Part shown: piece after piece, positions 1 through 10,667 of the stretch
Layout: every line of letters starts with the position of its first letter
How positions within the stretch are numbered: position 1 is the first letter of the stretch
Source of the DNA: Lycocorax pyrrhopterus obiensis
Taxonomy: Eukaryota > Chordata > Aves > Passeriformes > Paradisaeidae
Length of the DNA: 64,000 nt
Assembly: GCA_014706295.1 (NCBI GenBank)
Contig: JACSVZ010000002.1
Span: 22,292,757-22,356,756, forward strand
Direction: 5' to 3'
Position numbers and translations under genes: made by a program
Notes under the pieces: generated by a model
The model's database searches: none
Told to the model about the DNA's origin: nothing
Seen by the model: the letters and a program-made list of their open reading frames with translations, nothing else

Positions 1-437
1 ACTGTGTGCCTGAGAGTGTTGTCCAAACACTCCTTGTACTCTGGCAGGCTGGTGCTGTGACCACTTCCCTGGGGAGCCTGTTCCAGTGCCCAACCACCCT
101 CTGGGGGAAGAACCTTTTTCTAATACCCAACCTAAACCTCCCCTGATTCAGCTTCATGTCGTTTCCTTGAGTCCGGTCAGTGGTCCCAAGAGTTGTGAAA
201 TCAGCGTCTGCCCCTTCTTCTTCCCCTCGTGATGGAGTTGTAGACTGCACTGAGATTTCCTCTCAGTCTCCTCCAGGCTGAACAGACCAAGTGACCTCAG
301 CTGCTCCTCTTAAGGTTTCCCCTCAAGGTCCTTCACCATCTTCATGGCTCTCCTTTGGACACTCTCTAATAACTTTGTGTCTTTTTTATATTGCAGTGCC
401 CAAAACTGCACACAGGGCTTATGGTGATCCTCCACAA
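1..437 (-). mobile_element. CR1 LINE 3' fragment, cut by the window start
   Basis: Read on the plus strand this is the reverse complement of the avian CR1 3' coding end and 3' UTR. The recognisable antisense phrases come in the expected order: 'CTTCCCTGGGGAGCCTG', 'CCAGTGCCCAACCACCCT', 'AACCTAAACCTCCCCTG', 'CAGCTGCTCCTCTTAAGG', 'CTTTGGACACTCTC' and 'GCCCAAAACTGCACACAGG'. These encode, in reverse, the conserved C-terminal part of CR1 ORF2 (the RGDL...FQYLKGA...RLDIRKKFF area) followed by the UTR. The 3' terminus lies to the left of base 1. Similarity fades near 430-440, so the copy is 5'-truncated, as most CR1 copies are. Point changes and small gaps mean it codes for nothing. Identification as CR1 is firm; the subfamily is not called. 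Confidence 0.93.
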
Positions 438-1097
438 ACTAATTAAAAAACGTTTACATAGTTTGATATAATGTGGTGGTTTCCCTTTCTTCTTTATGTT
501 CGTAATTATTGTTTGTGGAGCTATGAACAACTGAAGCTGCTTTGAAAAATCAAGAGATAGGAACAGATGATGAGCATCACCGGGGACGTTGACCAGATCA
601 CATAAAGCACAGAGTCTTGCCTTTTGAAGTGAAGAAATAATGAGCATCTGAAAACAATTTGTTGTCTTAAAGCTTGTGAAGTATGCTTAGGACTTTAACC
701 TGAGTGGAACTGGTGAAGTTCTCATATTTCTGTAACAGATGATGAAAAGGTTTGTATAATTTAAGTAAAGTTCCTTTGAGCTATCTGTATTTGCAGCTTT
801 GATCAATAGAATTATAATTGTTCTTCTGTAATAAAGGTAATTATGTATGCAGCTGTCTTGATTCACTCTGAACAATAAATCCCACTGGGCTGGGCCTCAC
901 AGATGGTCTTGTTGAGGGAAAACTGGATCTTCGGGAAGTACTGTGTGATCAGTCCACAGGTGCCAATCTTTATGTGTAAACATTCAAGAAAAGGACAGAA
1001 CACAGTTGTGTTAAATGAAACAGCTGGTGAAGAAATCAGTTTTTGGATGCATTGATGATTGTGGTTATATGAATACATGATTCACTGAGTATATTTT

Positions 1098-1141
<44 letters not shown>
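1098..1141. repeat. (TA)n-(GA)n compound microsatellite
   Basis: About 20 bases of alternating TA (1098-1117) run directly into about 25 bases of perfect alternating AG (1117-1141). The long uninterrupted GA run should be length-polymorphic. The purine/pyrimidine asymmetry of the GA half could allow triplex formation; that is inference. Confidence 0.95.
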
Positions 1142-4100
1142 TGTAATTAGACACCATGAATAAAGTTGGCCTAGAACTTCAACTTCCTTTTCTTCAGAGC
1201 TTCTTAGCTTTTGGTTTTTGATATTTTCAAAATTTCAGTATTCTTTCGAAAATAGTATTAGACATTTGGCTATTAAAGTTATGTTTAAAATTTTAAATTT
1301 AAGGTGTTGTTTGTTTATTGGGCCTGAAAATTAAAGCAATAATAAATATTGTCTTCATTGTTTAATGTATTTAGGAATGCTCTTATGTGATAAACACATA
1401 TAACAAGGGCCTTTCTAGTTTTGCCCTGATCATCATGTGGGTGAAACTGTAGTTTACAACTTCCAAGCAGAAGATTTCCAAAGAACGTAGCTGTCTCTTT
1501 TTCAGATCTTGGTGTTCACTCATGACTTCAAATTAATCCACTGCTATAATCAATTGCTTTATCAAGCTGCAAATCCTGTAATTACATACTCTAATCTAGA
1601 TGCAGTTTCCCAGGATGCTTCCTCCTCTTTAATTTGTTGTTTGCTCTCTGTTCAGATATTCTTCTGTTTGCTTTTGAAGCTTTTAACATTGTCTGCTCTC
1701 TGCACCTTGATTTGATTTTTCAAATCAGTTTCCATGAGCATCTTTATCTCTAGGGCATATTTCCTCTTGCTACTTGTTCATCCAAGCCTTGTTCCCTTAT
1801 ATTGTGTATATTAAATTAATAAATAAAGATAATATAGTCAACCATTCCTCATTGCTATTTCTGGATCTTTTGTGCTATATTTCTCACCTGCTTGGTTCTC
1901 AGTAGTTTGACTGGTTGCAAACATAAATATTCAAGTGTATTTTCTCTCTATCTGCAGACCAGTGAGTATAGATAACATTTTTCGTGTGTCAGTTTATAAG
2001 TTACCTATCAAATCTTTCAGTTAATTGGAAAGGAATATAAAAAAGCAGTAGTCAACAATTAAACCATTCTGAACAAGTCCATCAAAAAAACCCCTGGTAT
2101 TATAATATTATAATTAAAAATCTGTTAAAATTTCTTATTATTGTTGAACATATGAAAGAACTGTTTTATCTTTGTGAGGCAATAGCACACACATTGAAGA
2201 ATTATCCTTTCAGAGTTAAGGAAAAGGATTTATCAGTTCATAAGCTGTGAAATGCTAGGTGCTCTTTCTTCAGTGTGAATGAAAAAGAAAAGCTGTCAGG
2301 GCTCAGTTCACCTTCTTTGCTTTCAAGTTTTACTTCCATGTGAAAAAATTATGCTCTCAGTCCTTGGGTCTGAAAGCCAGATATAAAGGGATAGACCAAC
2401 TCTTTCACCTTGTGTTTCCCGTCTCCAAATCAAACTAGCTCAAAATGTAAGTGCCTCCGAAGTAAGCCAGTCTGTTCCTCATCCTTAAAAAGACATCCCA
2501 TTCAAGGGATGATCAGTTCACCTGAGTCCTCAGGATAAGAAGGTGTTTCAGGAAATTGAGATTTGGCATTTCAGATTTATATGAGAACCAGCGTTAAAAA
2601 GTCCCAGAAAATCACAGATGCTATTGGAAAATTATGCACTCTTCATATATTTTCAATTACGACATTTGAATTCCAGATTATATTAAGCAAACTGTAAAAG
2701 ACAGTTTTTCTATATACTTTCTACTCAAGGCTAGATTGAATTATGATTGTTTCTGTATATGGACTTTTTTTTTTTTAATTTCAATATTAGATTTTTCTGA
2801 GTATAAAATACCCGAGCCTGGGATAATCGGTTTGTAGTACTATCACCCTTGAAGGGCAAAAATTTCCTGACAGGAAACTATACTCACATGGAGTTCGGAA
2901 TGTTTGCCTTACATATGTAATATACTAAAACTGCAAACAGAATGATACTGTATGGTACTTGTAGTGACTTGAAGATGGGAAGTATTTAAGTTCAATGAGT
3001 TTATGGAATCTTAGTTTTGAGGCCCATCTACACCTCAGCAAGAGAAAACACTGAAACGGCCTGTCGCACTGTTAGGATATCCTTTGCCCCATCAGAAGAC
3101 CACAAAATAACACCAATGTATGGTGACCATCTTTTTTTAATTTACAGTTGTGTTACTGAGCATCATCAGTTTGTCAAAAGTGAGCTGGTGGAAGAAATGC
3201 AATCCCTGAGCCCAGGCCCCTGAGTCCCCTGAGCGCTGTTCTTGTGCAGCCAGGGGAGCGGTGCCCTGCTGAGCCCTGCCCTGGCCACCTTTGGATCCCC
3301 ACACCAAACACAAGTCTTTGTCAAGCTGTTCACATAGTGCAGTGGAGAACGTGGCTGCAGGAACGAACGTCTCTGTGAAAGAGGACGAGTGAGATTTTGT
3401 TTGATGCTGTCTGGCTCTACTTAAAGCATCTCACTTGAACTGCTGTGGTGTATCTGGTCTATATACGGTCATTTTTAATAACCTAATTTACTTGGGGTGT
3501 ATTGTCTTCATACAGTGTCTTAGATTTCAGTTAATACAAATATGCAGTTATAACTGCATTGCTGCAGTAATAATGGCTCTGCTGGCATGTGCTGATTTTA
3601 ACTGTGTATTTTTCAATACAATACTGAGACACTGTTCTGATCTTTTCTACTTCCATGTCTTTTTTCATGACACTTGTGGGAAGTTTTGGCACCTTTACCA
3701 CTGTGCCGATTTTTGTTCGGCTTGATCTCAGTTCAAATTTGTTGTTAAGAGACCAAAAGTGATATTAGATATGACAGCGTAAGTTTGCCTCCTGTAGGAA
3801 ACCAAACTAAAAATCTATATTGAAAATACATTCAGGCTATAAAAAGATGCGCTCAGAGCAAGGACACAGTGGTGCTAAGGTTGCTGGGGAATCTGCAGAC
3901 AGAGCTGGATTTTTCTTCAGTCATTCAAATCTGTCCTCTTAATGTCATAATAAGATGAAGAAAAGTGGGTGCCTCACCAAAAGTCTTTCAAAGAGATGTT
4001 ATAAGAAGAGCCTGTTCAAATAGAGTTCTGTATTACAGTGTCATATCTTTCCATAACTAAAATTCTTAAATGTGTAGAAAGATCCTGAATTACGACTATG

Positions 4101-4699
4101 TTTTCCTGCAATTATTGTCTTTTCAATATCAATATTTTAATAAAAAACCCAGGTATTTTGGGAAGAAAATATATATGTTCAACAATATATGTGTTTGTGG
4201 CAATTTATTTTATTATTTGGTGGATAATTTCCATGTACATTTTAGCAAAGCTCAAACCAGAAACTGCATATTCAGAGACCATGTATTTAGTTGCCTGTAT
4301 TTAATAGATTGTTCTATTTTTTGCTAAATGTTAGGCAAAAATGGGGAAGCATAAAATGAAAAATACTGCTTTCTTTTCGCTTTTTGCCTTGCATGGATTT
4401 TGCCCCCTTTGAAGAGTCCAAAGTCTTCCCCTGGGAGCCTTGGAAAATAGAATGAGAAATGCTATTTATTAACTGCAGCCTTCTGTCTTTTACATATGGT
4501 GTAAAAAATAATAATTGCATTTATAACAGTTTTAGGAAAGACTTCAGCTAAAAATTAACCTGTTAGCTGCTGAATGGATTTTTCTGTTTCACTGTAAAAC
4601 TGTAATTTACACTGAAATTGATTTTATTCTAACAGAGGATTTCTCCCAACATTAGACTGGATCCCCAACATCACAAACTCTTGGCCGATACTTGATTTC

Positions 4700-4782
4700 A
4701 CACACATTAGTCCCATTGTCTTTGAGGTCATCTGTGTGCATGAACTTAAACGTGCATGATTGATTGCACTTCTGTGATTAAG
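4700..4782. repeat. Possible ancient amniote interspersed repeat trace
   Basis: The phrases 'CATTAGTCCCATTGTCTTTG' and, downstream, 'GTGCATGAACTTAAACGTGC' and 'ATTGCACTTCTGTGATTAAG' resemble a family I recall as scattered through bird and turtle genomes (a '...CCATTGACTTCAATGG...' unit followed by '...TTAAGCACGTGCTTAA...'). The match is from memory and degenerate. The element class and strand are not assigned. Confidence 0.3.
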
Positions 4783-5416
4783 TGATCTTTTAAAAATAGT
4801 CTACTTCTAAAATATTCCTGCGTTTTGCTTTGCCTTTGATTAATGTTTCAGTGAGTCCAAAGACTGCAAAATCCAAAGTAGAGAAAGAAGATACTGGAAT
4901 TCAACTTTGCACCTGCAGTACAAAGTTACACACGTTGTATTTAGTCTTTGTTGCAAGTTTCTTTACTGTCATTGAAAGTTAATTTTCCTGGAGGAAGTTT
5001 TAAAGGAAATTAAATCTGTGGCCAAGAAAAGAGGTGATAAGTTCTTTCAGAACTTCTAGGATTGTTGGAGGACTTCTGGGATGCTATGAAACATTCTCTA
5101 CTGACTCCTTCATCCAAAGGTACCTACAAGAGGCTTTGACTTCTAGAAAAAGCTCTTGTGAGCTCTCAGGAGCTCTGCCAGCTGTCCCTCACCAGAGTGG
5201 GTTTGGAGCTCTTGCTCCAGCTGCCTTCTGAAGAGGTAAGGTGGAGGATCCCTGCAGTGGTACTGGGGAGTGGCCAGTGTAAGAGCCAGGACTTGGCCAC
5301 AGCTCCCAGCACCCAGCTGAAGGATGCAGGAGTTTGTACAGGAGGGACCCTGTGACTTCTGACAATGGAGGACAACTTCTGGCTGCCCATGGATCTGTAT
5401 CTACAGAGCAGATTTA

Positions 5417-5890
5417 GTGCTCTGGCTGCAGATGAGGGGCCTGAAGCTTTATAGGATCAGGAGAAAGTGGCAGGGGATAGCTGTGGATGATTCCCTGCTA
5501 TGCAGGATGGAGGCCCTGTTGTCTGACTTGATCTGCTATCTAGAGAGTTTTCTGCTTGTTGGAAGTCAGATCCAGGATGTGGAGAGACTTCAGAGGCTTC
5601 TCTGGTCTTAGGACTCTGGCCCCACTCTCTGCCAGTAGAGATCTGGAGTGTATAAAGCATGACTACAGGGCTTTGGGGTGATTTTCAATGGCATGGGGGC
5701 ACAGGTGACCACCTGATCCTGAGGGGCAAGGCCTTCAGGAAATCTTGAAATCTAACAACTGGCTGCACAACTGCTGTTGACACCAGGTATTTGGGGTGTA
5801 TGACCATGGGACTATCTTTGAGGAACAAGGATTACTAGGAAGAGAAAGAATTGATAATCTCCAGTCATGGTCATTGAGGGAGGCTTCTGG
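5417..5890 (+). pseudogene. Decayed CR1 ORF1 esterase (GDSL/SGNH-type) domain
   Basis: CR1 ORF1 proteins are known to carry an SGNH/GDSL-type esterase-like domain. Here the nucleophile block survives as 'DDSLLCRMEA', where the family has a GDSLLRGTEA-like block, so the leading Gly is Asp. The 'QIQDVERLQRL' segment follows, in the frame ending at 5611. A later block 'NNWLHNCC' and then 'VYDHGTIFEEQGLLGRERID' (from about 5790) matches the family's C-terminal block, which normally ends in D-x-x-H. Here that reads E-R-I-D, so the catalytic Asp and His are both lost. Two frames and several stops separate the blocks. No product is expected. Assignment rests on motif order, not on an alignment. Confidence 0.72.
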
Positions 5891-5924
5891 GGTCTCAAAG
5901 AGTGTAAATGTCACTCATTCAAGA

Positions 5925-6212
5925 CAGGTAACAAGGAGGATTTGGGGCCTACAATACAGTCAGCCTCACTTGACATCTGGGAGCATGATGGAGCGAATAA
6001 TCATGGAAACCATTTCCAATCCATGAAAAAGGGGGAAGTGACTGGAAGTAGTGAGCACGGATTTAGGAAGGACAAATCAAGCTTAACCAGCCTTCTCTGA
6101 TGAGGTGATGGATGAGGGAAGAGTAGGGGGTGTTTTTTATTTTGACTTCAGCTAGACTTTTATCATCCTCATAGACAAGCTGGTGAAGTACAAGAAAATG
6201 GATGGTGTTTCT
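5925..6212 (+). pseudogene. CR1 ORF2 reverse-transcriptase N-terminal fragment
   Basis: Shifting frames give 'GNKEDLG' (family: KKEDPGNYRPVSLTS), 'MMERIIMETI', 'EHGFRKDKSSLTSLLDEV' and then 'VFYFDFS' followed by a stop. This corresponds to the fingers and first palm segment of the CR1 RT, including motif A with its catalytic Asp (Y-F-D-F-S). Homology ends at about 6212 ('IDKLVKYKKMDGV'). Motifs B to E, the thumb and the 3' UTR are missing. It is dead coding sequence inherited from the element at 5150-6215. Confidence 0.78.
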
Positions 6213-6215
6213 ATA

Positions 6216-9200
6216 TACTTATAGTTAGTTTGGGTAAATACGAGCAAGTAGAAACACTGGGATACTTTGACAGTGTTGAAATTGTACATGTATAACCTGG
6301 ATTTTCAGTGATCCTTCTTCAGGATCTAGTAGGATTTTATATTATCTTCTTTGGCGCAACCTATTCTCCAAGATGTTCCCTGCCTCAAGATGTGTGTGTG
6401 GGATATTGCTGAATTTGGGCCTCCTGCAGGTTCTAGTACGGAACAAATTTCTGCCCATGCCTGAAGACACATATTTGATGACATGTGACAGCTTTGCCTG
6501 CCTTATTTATGCTCTGCATCCTAAATTTATCTGATATGCTGACACTGGCTTTGCTACTTCTGACTGTATCTTAATAATTTATGACTAGAAGAGACATGCT
6601 TCATCCTAATGGTCAGCTGTGGAAATAAGTGTGCTTTACTATCCTGTCCTGGTAAGAAGATATCAGGATTTATGGTTTGCAAGGCATAGAGATCTTCAGG
6701 TTATCTGGAGACAACTCATAGCCAAATTCCAAGAAATGCCTTCTGTTCAGCCACAAAAGATTACATGACATTCTCATTGCTGGAGATTTGATGTTATTTT
6801 GGAAGTCTTTGAGGAAAATAGCAATTTTGTATTCTCTTCAAAGGTAAGGGAGTTTTCTATTATTATTATTATTATAATTTTACTGAAACTAGATTGACAA
6901 TCACATTAGTCGTGCTTGAAACACTTATGTTATTGACATGATGAATTCAGCCAGTCTTTCAGCATAAAAGCTACTAATTCACACTCTAAACTCTACCATT
7001 AGCTTGTTTTTCTATTTGTTGCCATTGAAAGTTGAAAACTATGTTCTGAATTACAAAATATGTTTCCTTTTTGGCCTAGTTTTCCTCATTTAAATGAAGA
7101 TGTTGTCAGCTGGGACAGGGAGCTCTGTTTCTTGCCACATATTGACAGGGGCCAATGAAGATACACATTTTTTTGTTTTTACAAAACATGAAACTTCCTT
7201 GCCACTTAGTTTGCCACGACCCTAGTTGCTGTTTTCTTACCTACATTTGTTCCTGCAGATACCTGTTGTATTGAAGGAATTTGTTGAATTCTTCAGAGGG
7301 AGCATAGAGAGTCTCAGGTGGCCTCATTGAATTTCGCTGATATGCAAGATTCCCCTCTCAGCTGGGCTGGAATATTGTGATACCAGTTTTGCTGGTGGCA
7401 CCTGCAGGGTTTTGGGCTTTCCTGAGGTTTACTTTTCCTCTGCTTTTATTTTTTTCTTTAATCGTCTTATTACTTGAAATCATAAAAGGCTTCATTTTCA
7501 TACACCGCAGTTTAAGGTCTGCTGTTATTTTACTTAACAATAAGTCAAGACTCTTTTCCCAAAAGTATTCTGATGCCTTGATTGCTTTTTAGCTGATTTG
7601 AGTCCCTTGTCCTTTTACGTGTGTTCAAGTCTTGGTGCTTGATTGTACTGGATTTTTTCAGAACTATCAGAATGATGCCTTCCTTTGGATTCTGCTACTT
7701 TCAGAGCCATAAATTATTTTATATTGCTTTTTAAATATATTCATTAAATGCATCATCTTTATTGTTTGATTCCTTACATTTTTAATTTGGCTAACCACAG
7801 AAAGTTGTTGTGACAACATAGAGAGGTTGCCTGACTGTGTTCCAGGGTCCACTCAGTAGTCATTTGGTAATGGTGGATGACTTCATCAGCAGCTGTCAAG
7901 TATCCTACCCACTTGTGGATGTTATGATTTACAGCGGGTGGTATTGTCAATAATGTTATCCTTGAGTTCCTGTTCTGAGTTTATTGTTGTGGAAGACACT
8001 GAAATCTGCCCTTTGTTGGTCCGCCTTTAATACAAGCTTCAAACACAAGCTTCTAATTCCTTTTGGTTGTCATTGTGCACTTGCAGCAGTCAGAAGGCAC
8101 AAGAGACTGTTCAGTTTTCATTGCTAGTGCCAGGCTGGGCCACACAACATTTTACTTGCATTTGGATTGCTGTCAGCTCTGTGCGTGTGTCTGTGAGGAG
8201 ATCCAGCTCCACCTTGTACATTTGGTGAAACAGCAGGGCTTCTTTCACCCAAATCTGTGCTCTGCTTGTCTTCTGCCTCTGAGTAGGATTCCTCACTTAA
8301 GCCTGCTTTTAGGCTGGTCACTTGCCAAAGCAAAAGGACTCAGATATAAGCTTGAATTGCTTGTCTGGTTCTAATCTTTTTAATTTAGTGCCCTTGTGAG
8401 CAAACCTCTAAATTGTGGGGGTCTCATACGGCTAAGCAGTCAGGAAGCTTGATGTCCTAGCTAGGCTTTGAAGATTTCTTTGATCTCTTCAACATGCTCT
8501 TCATGCTTTTAGCATTCCCCAAATCCCTCTACTGCCTTTGGACCTCAGTTTTTTTCTTGTCCCTTTTTACAGACAGTTTCTTCCTTTCATCCAAGAGCAA
8601 CCAGCTTTGATTATCTGGTCATAGAATTACTCCCTTTGTTGGAGGCAAGATGTTCAGGGATCTCCTCCTTTTTCCCCTGGAGAAAACATGAGAGCGTAGA
8701 TGTTCTGTAGTTAAAAAACATAGCACTTAACCTGAAGGTCTCCAGCAACCTTCACAACCAGCATGCCTGCTGCCGTGAGGATGTGTAGCCTTTGGTCATA
8801 CTTTATTTATATTCTCCTTTAATTGTTTGGTTTTGGGTTTTCTTTTTGAGTCCATATAATGTTGAAAAAACTGAAATTTATCACTCTGAGTCATGGTGGA
8901 GAATGTCTTACTGGGTGGATGATTAGACTAATCTTAGACGCTGTCCCCTGGGTATATTTAGAAATTATTTCAGGGCTGGACTCTGACTTATAGTATGGAA
9001 GAGAGCAGCCAGAGGATCATTCAGAGGCCTTTATTAATCAGGATGTCAAGCTAGATTATCTAAGAATGCCTTCTGCATTTAAAATGAAAGAAGAGATTAA
9101 CCTCTAGTAAAATGTAAAAACTTTATTTTAGACACATCTTAAACCATTCTGTTTCAGTCCATACTTCTTTAATGCCACTGCAGTGAACAATGCTGGTGTA

Positions 9201-9998
9201 GGTTGAGAGAGCAAAATTTGACCTCCCATTTATTGCTTTATAACTCAATTGTAATTCAATTACCACCCTTTGTGTACGGTCTCTGTCATGTTTAATGCTT
9301 TAAAGCTGCATGTGTTAAATTGGTATTCTAGAAATCATACAGTTCTTGTCAGGTTTTTAAGCTAACCCCTTGCGGTAGAGCTCATTTTATATCAACAGGG
9401 CAGCAGATTTAATAAGAAATTCTGACACTGACTAATACATGTTTTCCATTTTTTTCCCACTAATTTGATGGAGAAAACCATTGTAGCCTTTTACTTGCTC
9501 AGCTTTAGCTGAATTTAAAGGTATGAGTAAACTGTCAAGTTTGGAACCAGAAGGGAGTAAAGAGTTTTCATATTTGACTTGCAAATCAGGAAGACTGAAG
9601 AATGCTTTGAATAACTATCCAGAGTATCTGTGTAACAAAAAAATGGATAGGCAAGTTAAAAAGTTCGTATCTACTCACAGCTGTGTCTAGATTTCATGGC
9701 TGGAAATTGTAGAGAACTGGGATTGCAAAGAAGTCTGTTGTAGCTGGAGGAGAGTCACTGAAGCAGGCAGAGAAGGGTTGTAAGCCCAGTTTCCTACCTA
9801 GCGCCTGCAGTCATGGTTCATTTAGACAGGTTCCTTTGAACTTCAGCAGTCTAGCAAGAGTCAAGTGGCAAGAGTAGAGGCTTGATGTGGGACTACAATC
9901 CATTTAGAGGAAAAGCATTCTGTAGAGCAGAGCACTACCTCTGAGTGAAGGAGTGAGGAGTAAGGCTAACGGTCCCACAGTCCTGAATAATGATCTGC
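6216..9998. other. Unique DNA, no gene recognised
   Basis: No exon or RNA gene could be supported. A TTA microsatellite lies near 6.86 kb. Overlapping frames on both strands at 8063-8374 have no recognisable domain. The stretch at about 9170-9420 is complex and non-repetitive, with AT-rich homeodomain-like words ('CAATTGTAATTCAATTAC') and a SOX-like 'AACAATG'. It might be conserved non-coding DNA, but I have no alignment to show it. Confidence 0.55.
6858..6875. repeat. (TTA)n microsatellite
   Basis: A short, nearly perfect run of TAT/TTA triplets, about six units. Confidence 0.9.
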
Positions 9999-10140
9999 AT
10001 AGAATCATAGAATGGTTTTGGTTGGAAAGTACCTGAAAGATCATCTAGTTCCAACCCCCTCACCATGGGCAAGGGTGTCACTAGATCAGGCTGCTCAAGG
10101 CCCCATCCAACCTGGCATTGAATGCTTCCAGGGATGGGGA
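9999..10140 (-). mobile_element. CR1 LINE 3' UTR fragment with intact terminus
   Basis: The plus strand begins 'ATAGAATCATAGAATGG' and continues 'TTTTGGTTGGAAAGTACCTG', 'AGATCATCTAGTTCCAACC', 'CCATGGGCAAGGGTGTCAC' and 'CAGGCTGCTCAAGGCCCC'. This is the reverse complement of the avian CR1 3' UTR, including the short terminal repeat at which CR1 reverse transcription primes. It is a severely 5'-truncated insertion of about 140 bases. No target-site duplication was seen, which is usual for CR1. Confidence 0.95.
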
Positions 10141-10504
10141 ATATCTATATGGAACAGATGTTCAATCACAAAGTTTCATTAAATGCCCACATTGCTATTA
10201 AGTTGTGGCTTGGATGGCAAGATGAAGTTTTTGAGTCTTACTGTGAGGAATTTTTTTAATTGATAAGTTCAGCATCTTAAAATAGACCCTAAATAGCAAG
10301 AGAGCTTGTTAGCTGATTTAATTGGTAACAACTTCCACTGCCTACTTACAGAGTCCTAGTGTGTTTTGGGTGGAGTTATAACTCAAGATTACCTTTTTCT
10401 TTCTAATAGGTAGATAAGATACTGGATTAGTGGGATAGTGTTGATTCTCTTATGACTGCATTGTAAATAAGTAGTTCTGGGAGCTTGTCAGAGCATTGTA
10501 GCCT

Positions 10505-10568
10505 GGACATTGTGATCTGGAGAATCCACCTGCCTTGTCAATCCTCCAGATCACGTGTCCATCTTTTT
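10505..10568. other. Strong inverted repeat / hairpin followed by T-run
   Basis: GGACA (10505-10509) and GTGATCTGGAG (10512-10522) pair with CTCCAGATCAC (10544-10554) and TGTCC (10556-10560). That gives 16 base pairs with one small TT/G internal loop and a 21-base loop. Five Ts follow at 10564-10568, the kind of run that can stop RNA polymerase III. The right arm includes the E-box CACGTG at 10552-10557. The stem is shorter than a usual microRNA precursor, and no known small RNA was recognised. It could also be a chance palindrome or a relic of a small transposon. Confidence 0.6.
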
Positions 10569-10627
10569 GAGGATTCTAATGTTAGTGTCCAAAAAAATCA
10601 GTGACTTGATTCAGGTAAAAACTAACT

Positions 10628-10667
10628 TTTTTTCTGACCAGATCTAATTTTTTCTGACCATGTCTAA
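10628..10667. repeat. 20-base tandem duplication
   Basis: Two adjacent 20-base units of the form TTTTTTCTGACC-AG/TG-TCTAA, with differences only in the middle (AGA versus ATG). Confidence 0.85.

Larger units (their letters stand above)
438..5149. other. Unique AT-rich DNA without recognisable gene
   Basis: No exon, RNA gene or clear transposon was recognised. Open frames here are under about 100 codons, have no domain motifs, and overlap on opposite strands. The stretch holds a TA/GA microsatellite near 1.1 kb, AT-rich runs near 2.1 kb, a T-run at about 2765-2777, and an ancient-repeat-like trace near 4.7 kb. It could be intron or intergenic DNA. Confidence 0.6.
5150..6215 (+). mobile_element. 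CR1 LINE remnant: ORF1 esterase region joined to RT fragment
   Basis: Two separated parts of a CR1 element lie in the same orientation and in the correct order. From about 5150 to 5890 the sequence resembles CR1 ORF1: a Glu/Leu-rich N-terminal part, then 'FSALAADEGPEAL' in one frame, then the esterase-like domain. From about 5925 to 6212 it resembles the start of the ORF2 reverse transcriptase ('NKEDLG', 'MMERIIMETI', 'EHGFRKDKSSLTSLL'). The ORF2 endonuclease domain expected between them is absent. The copy is also truncated after the first RT aspartate motif. Stops and frameshifts make it non-coding. CR1 copies reaching ORF1 are uncommon because most are heavily 5'-truncated. The left boundary is approximate. 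Confidence 0.8.
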
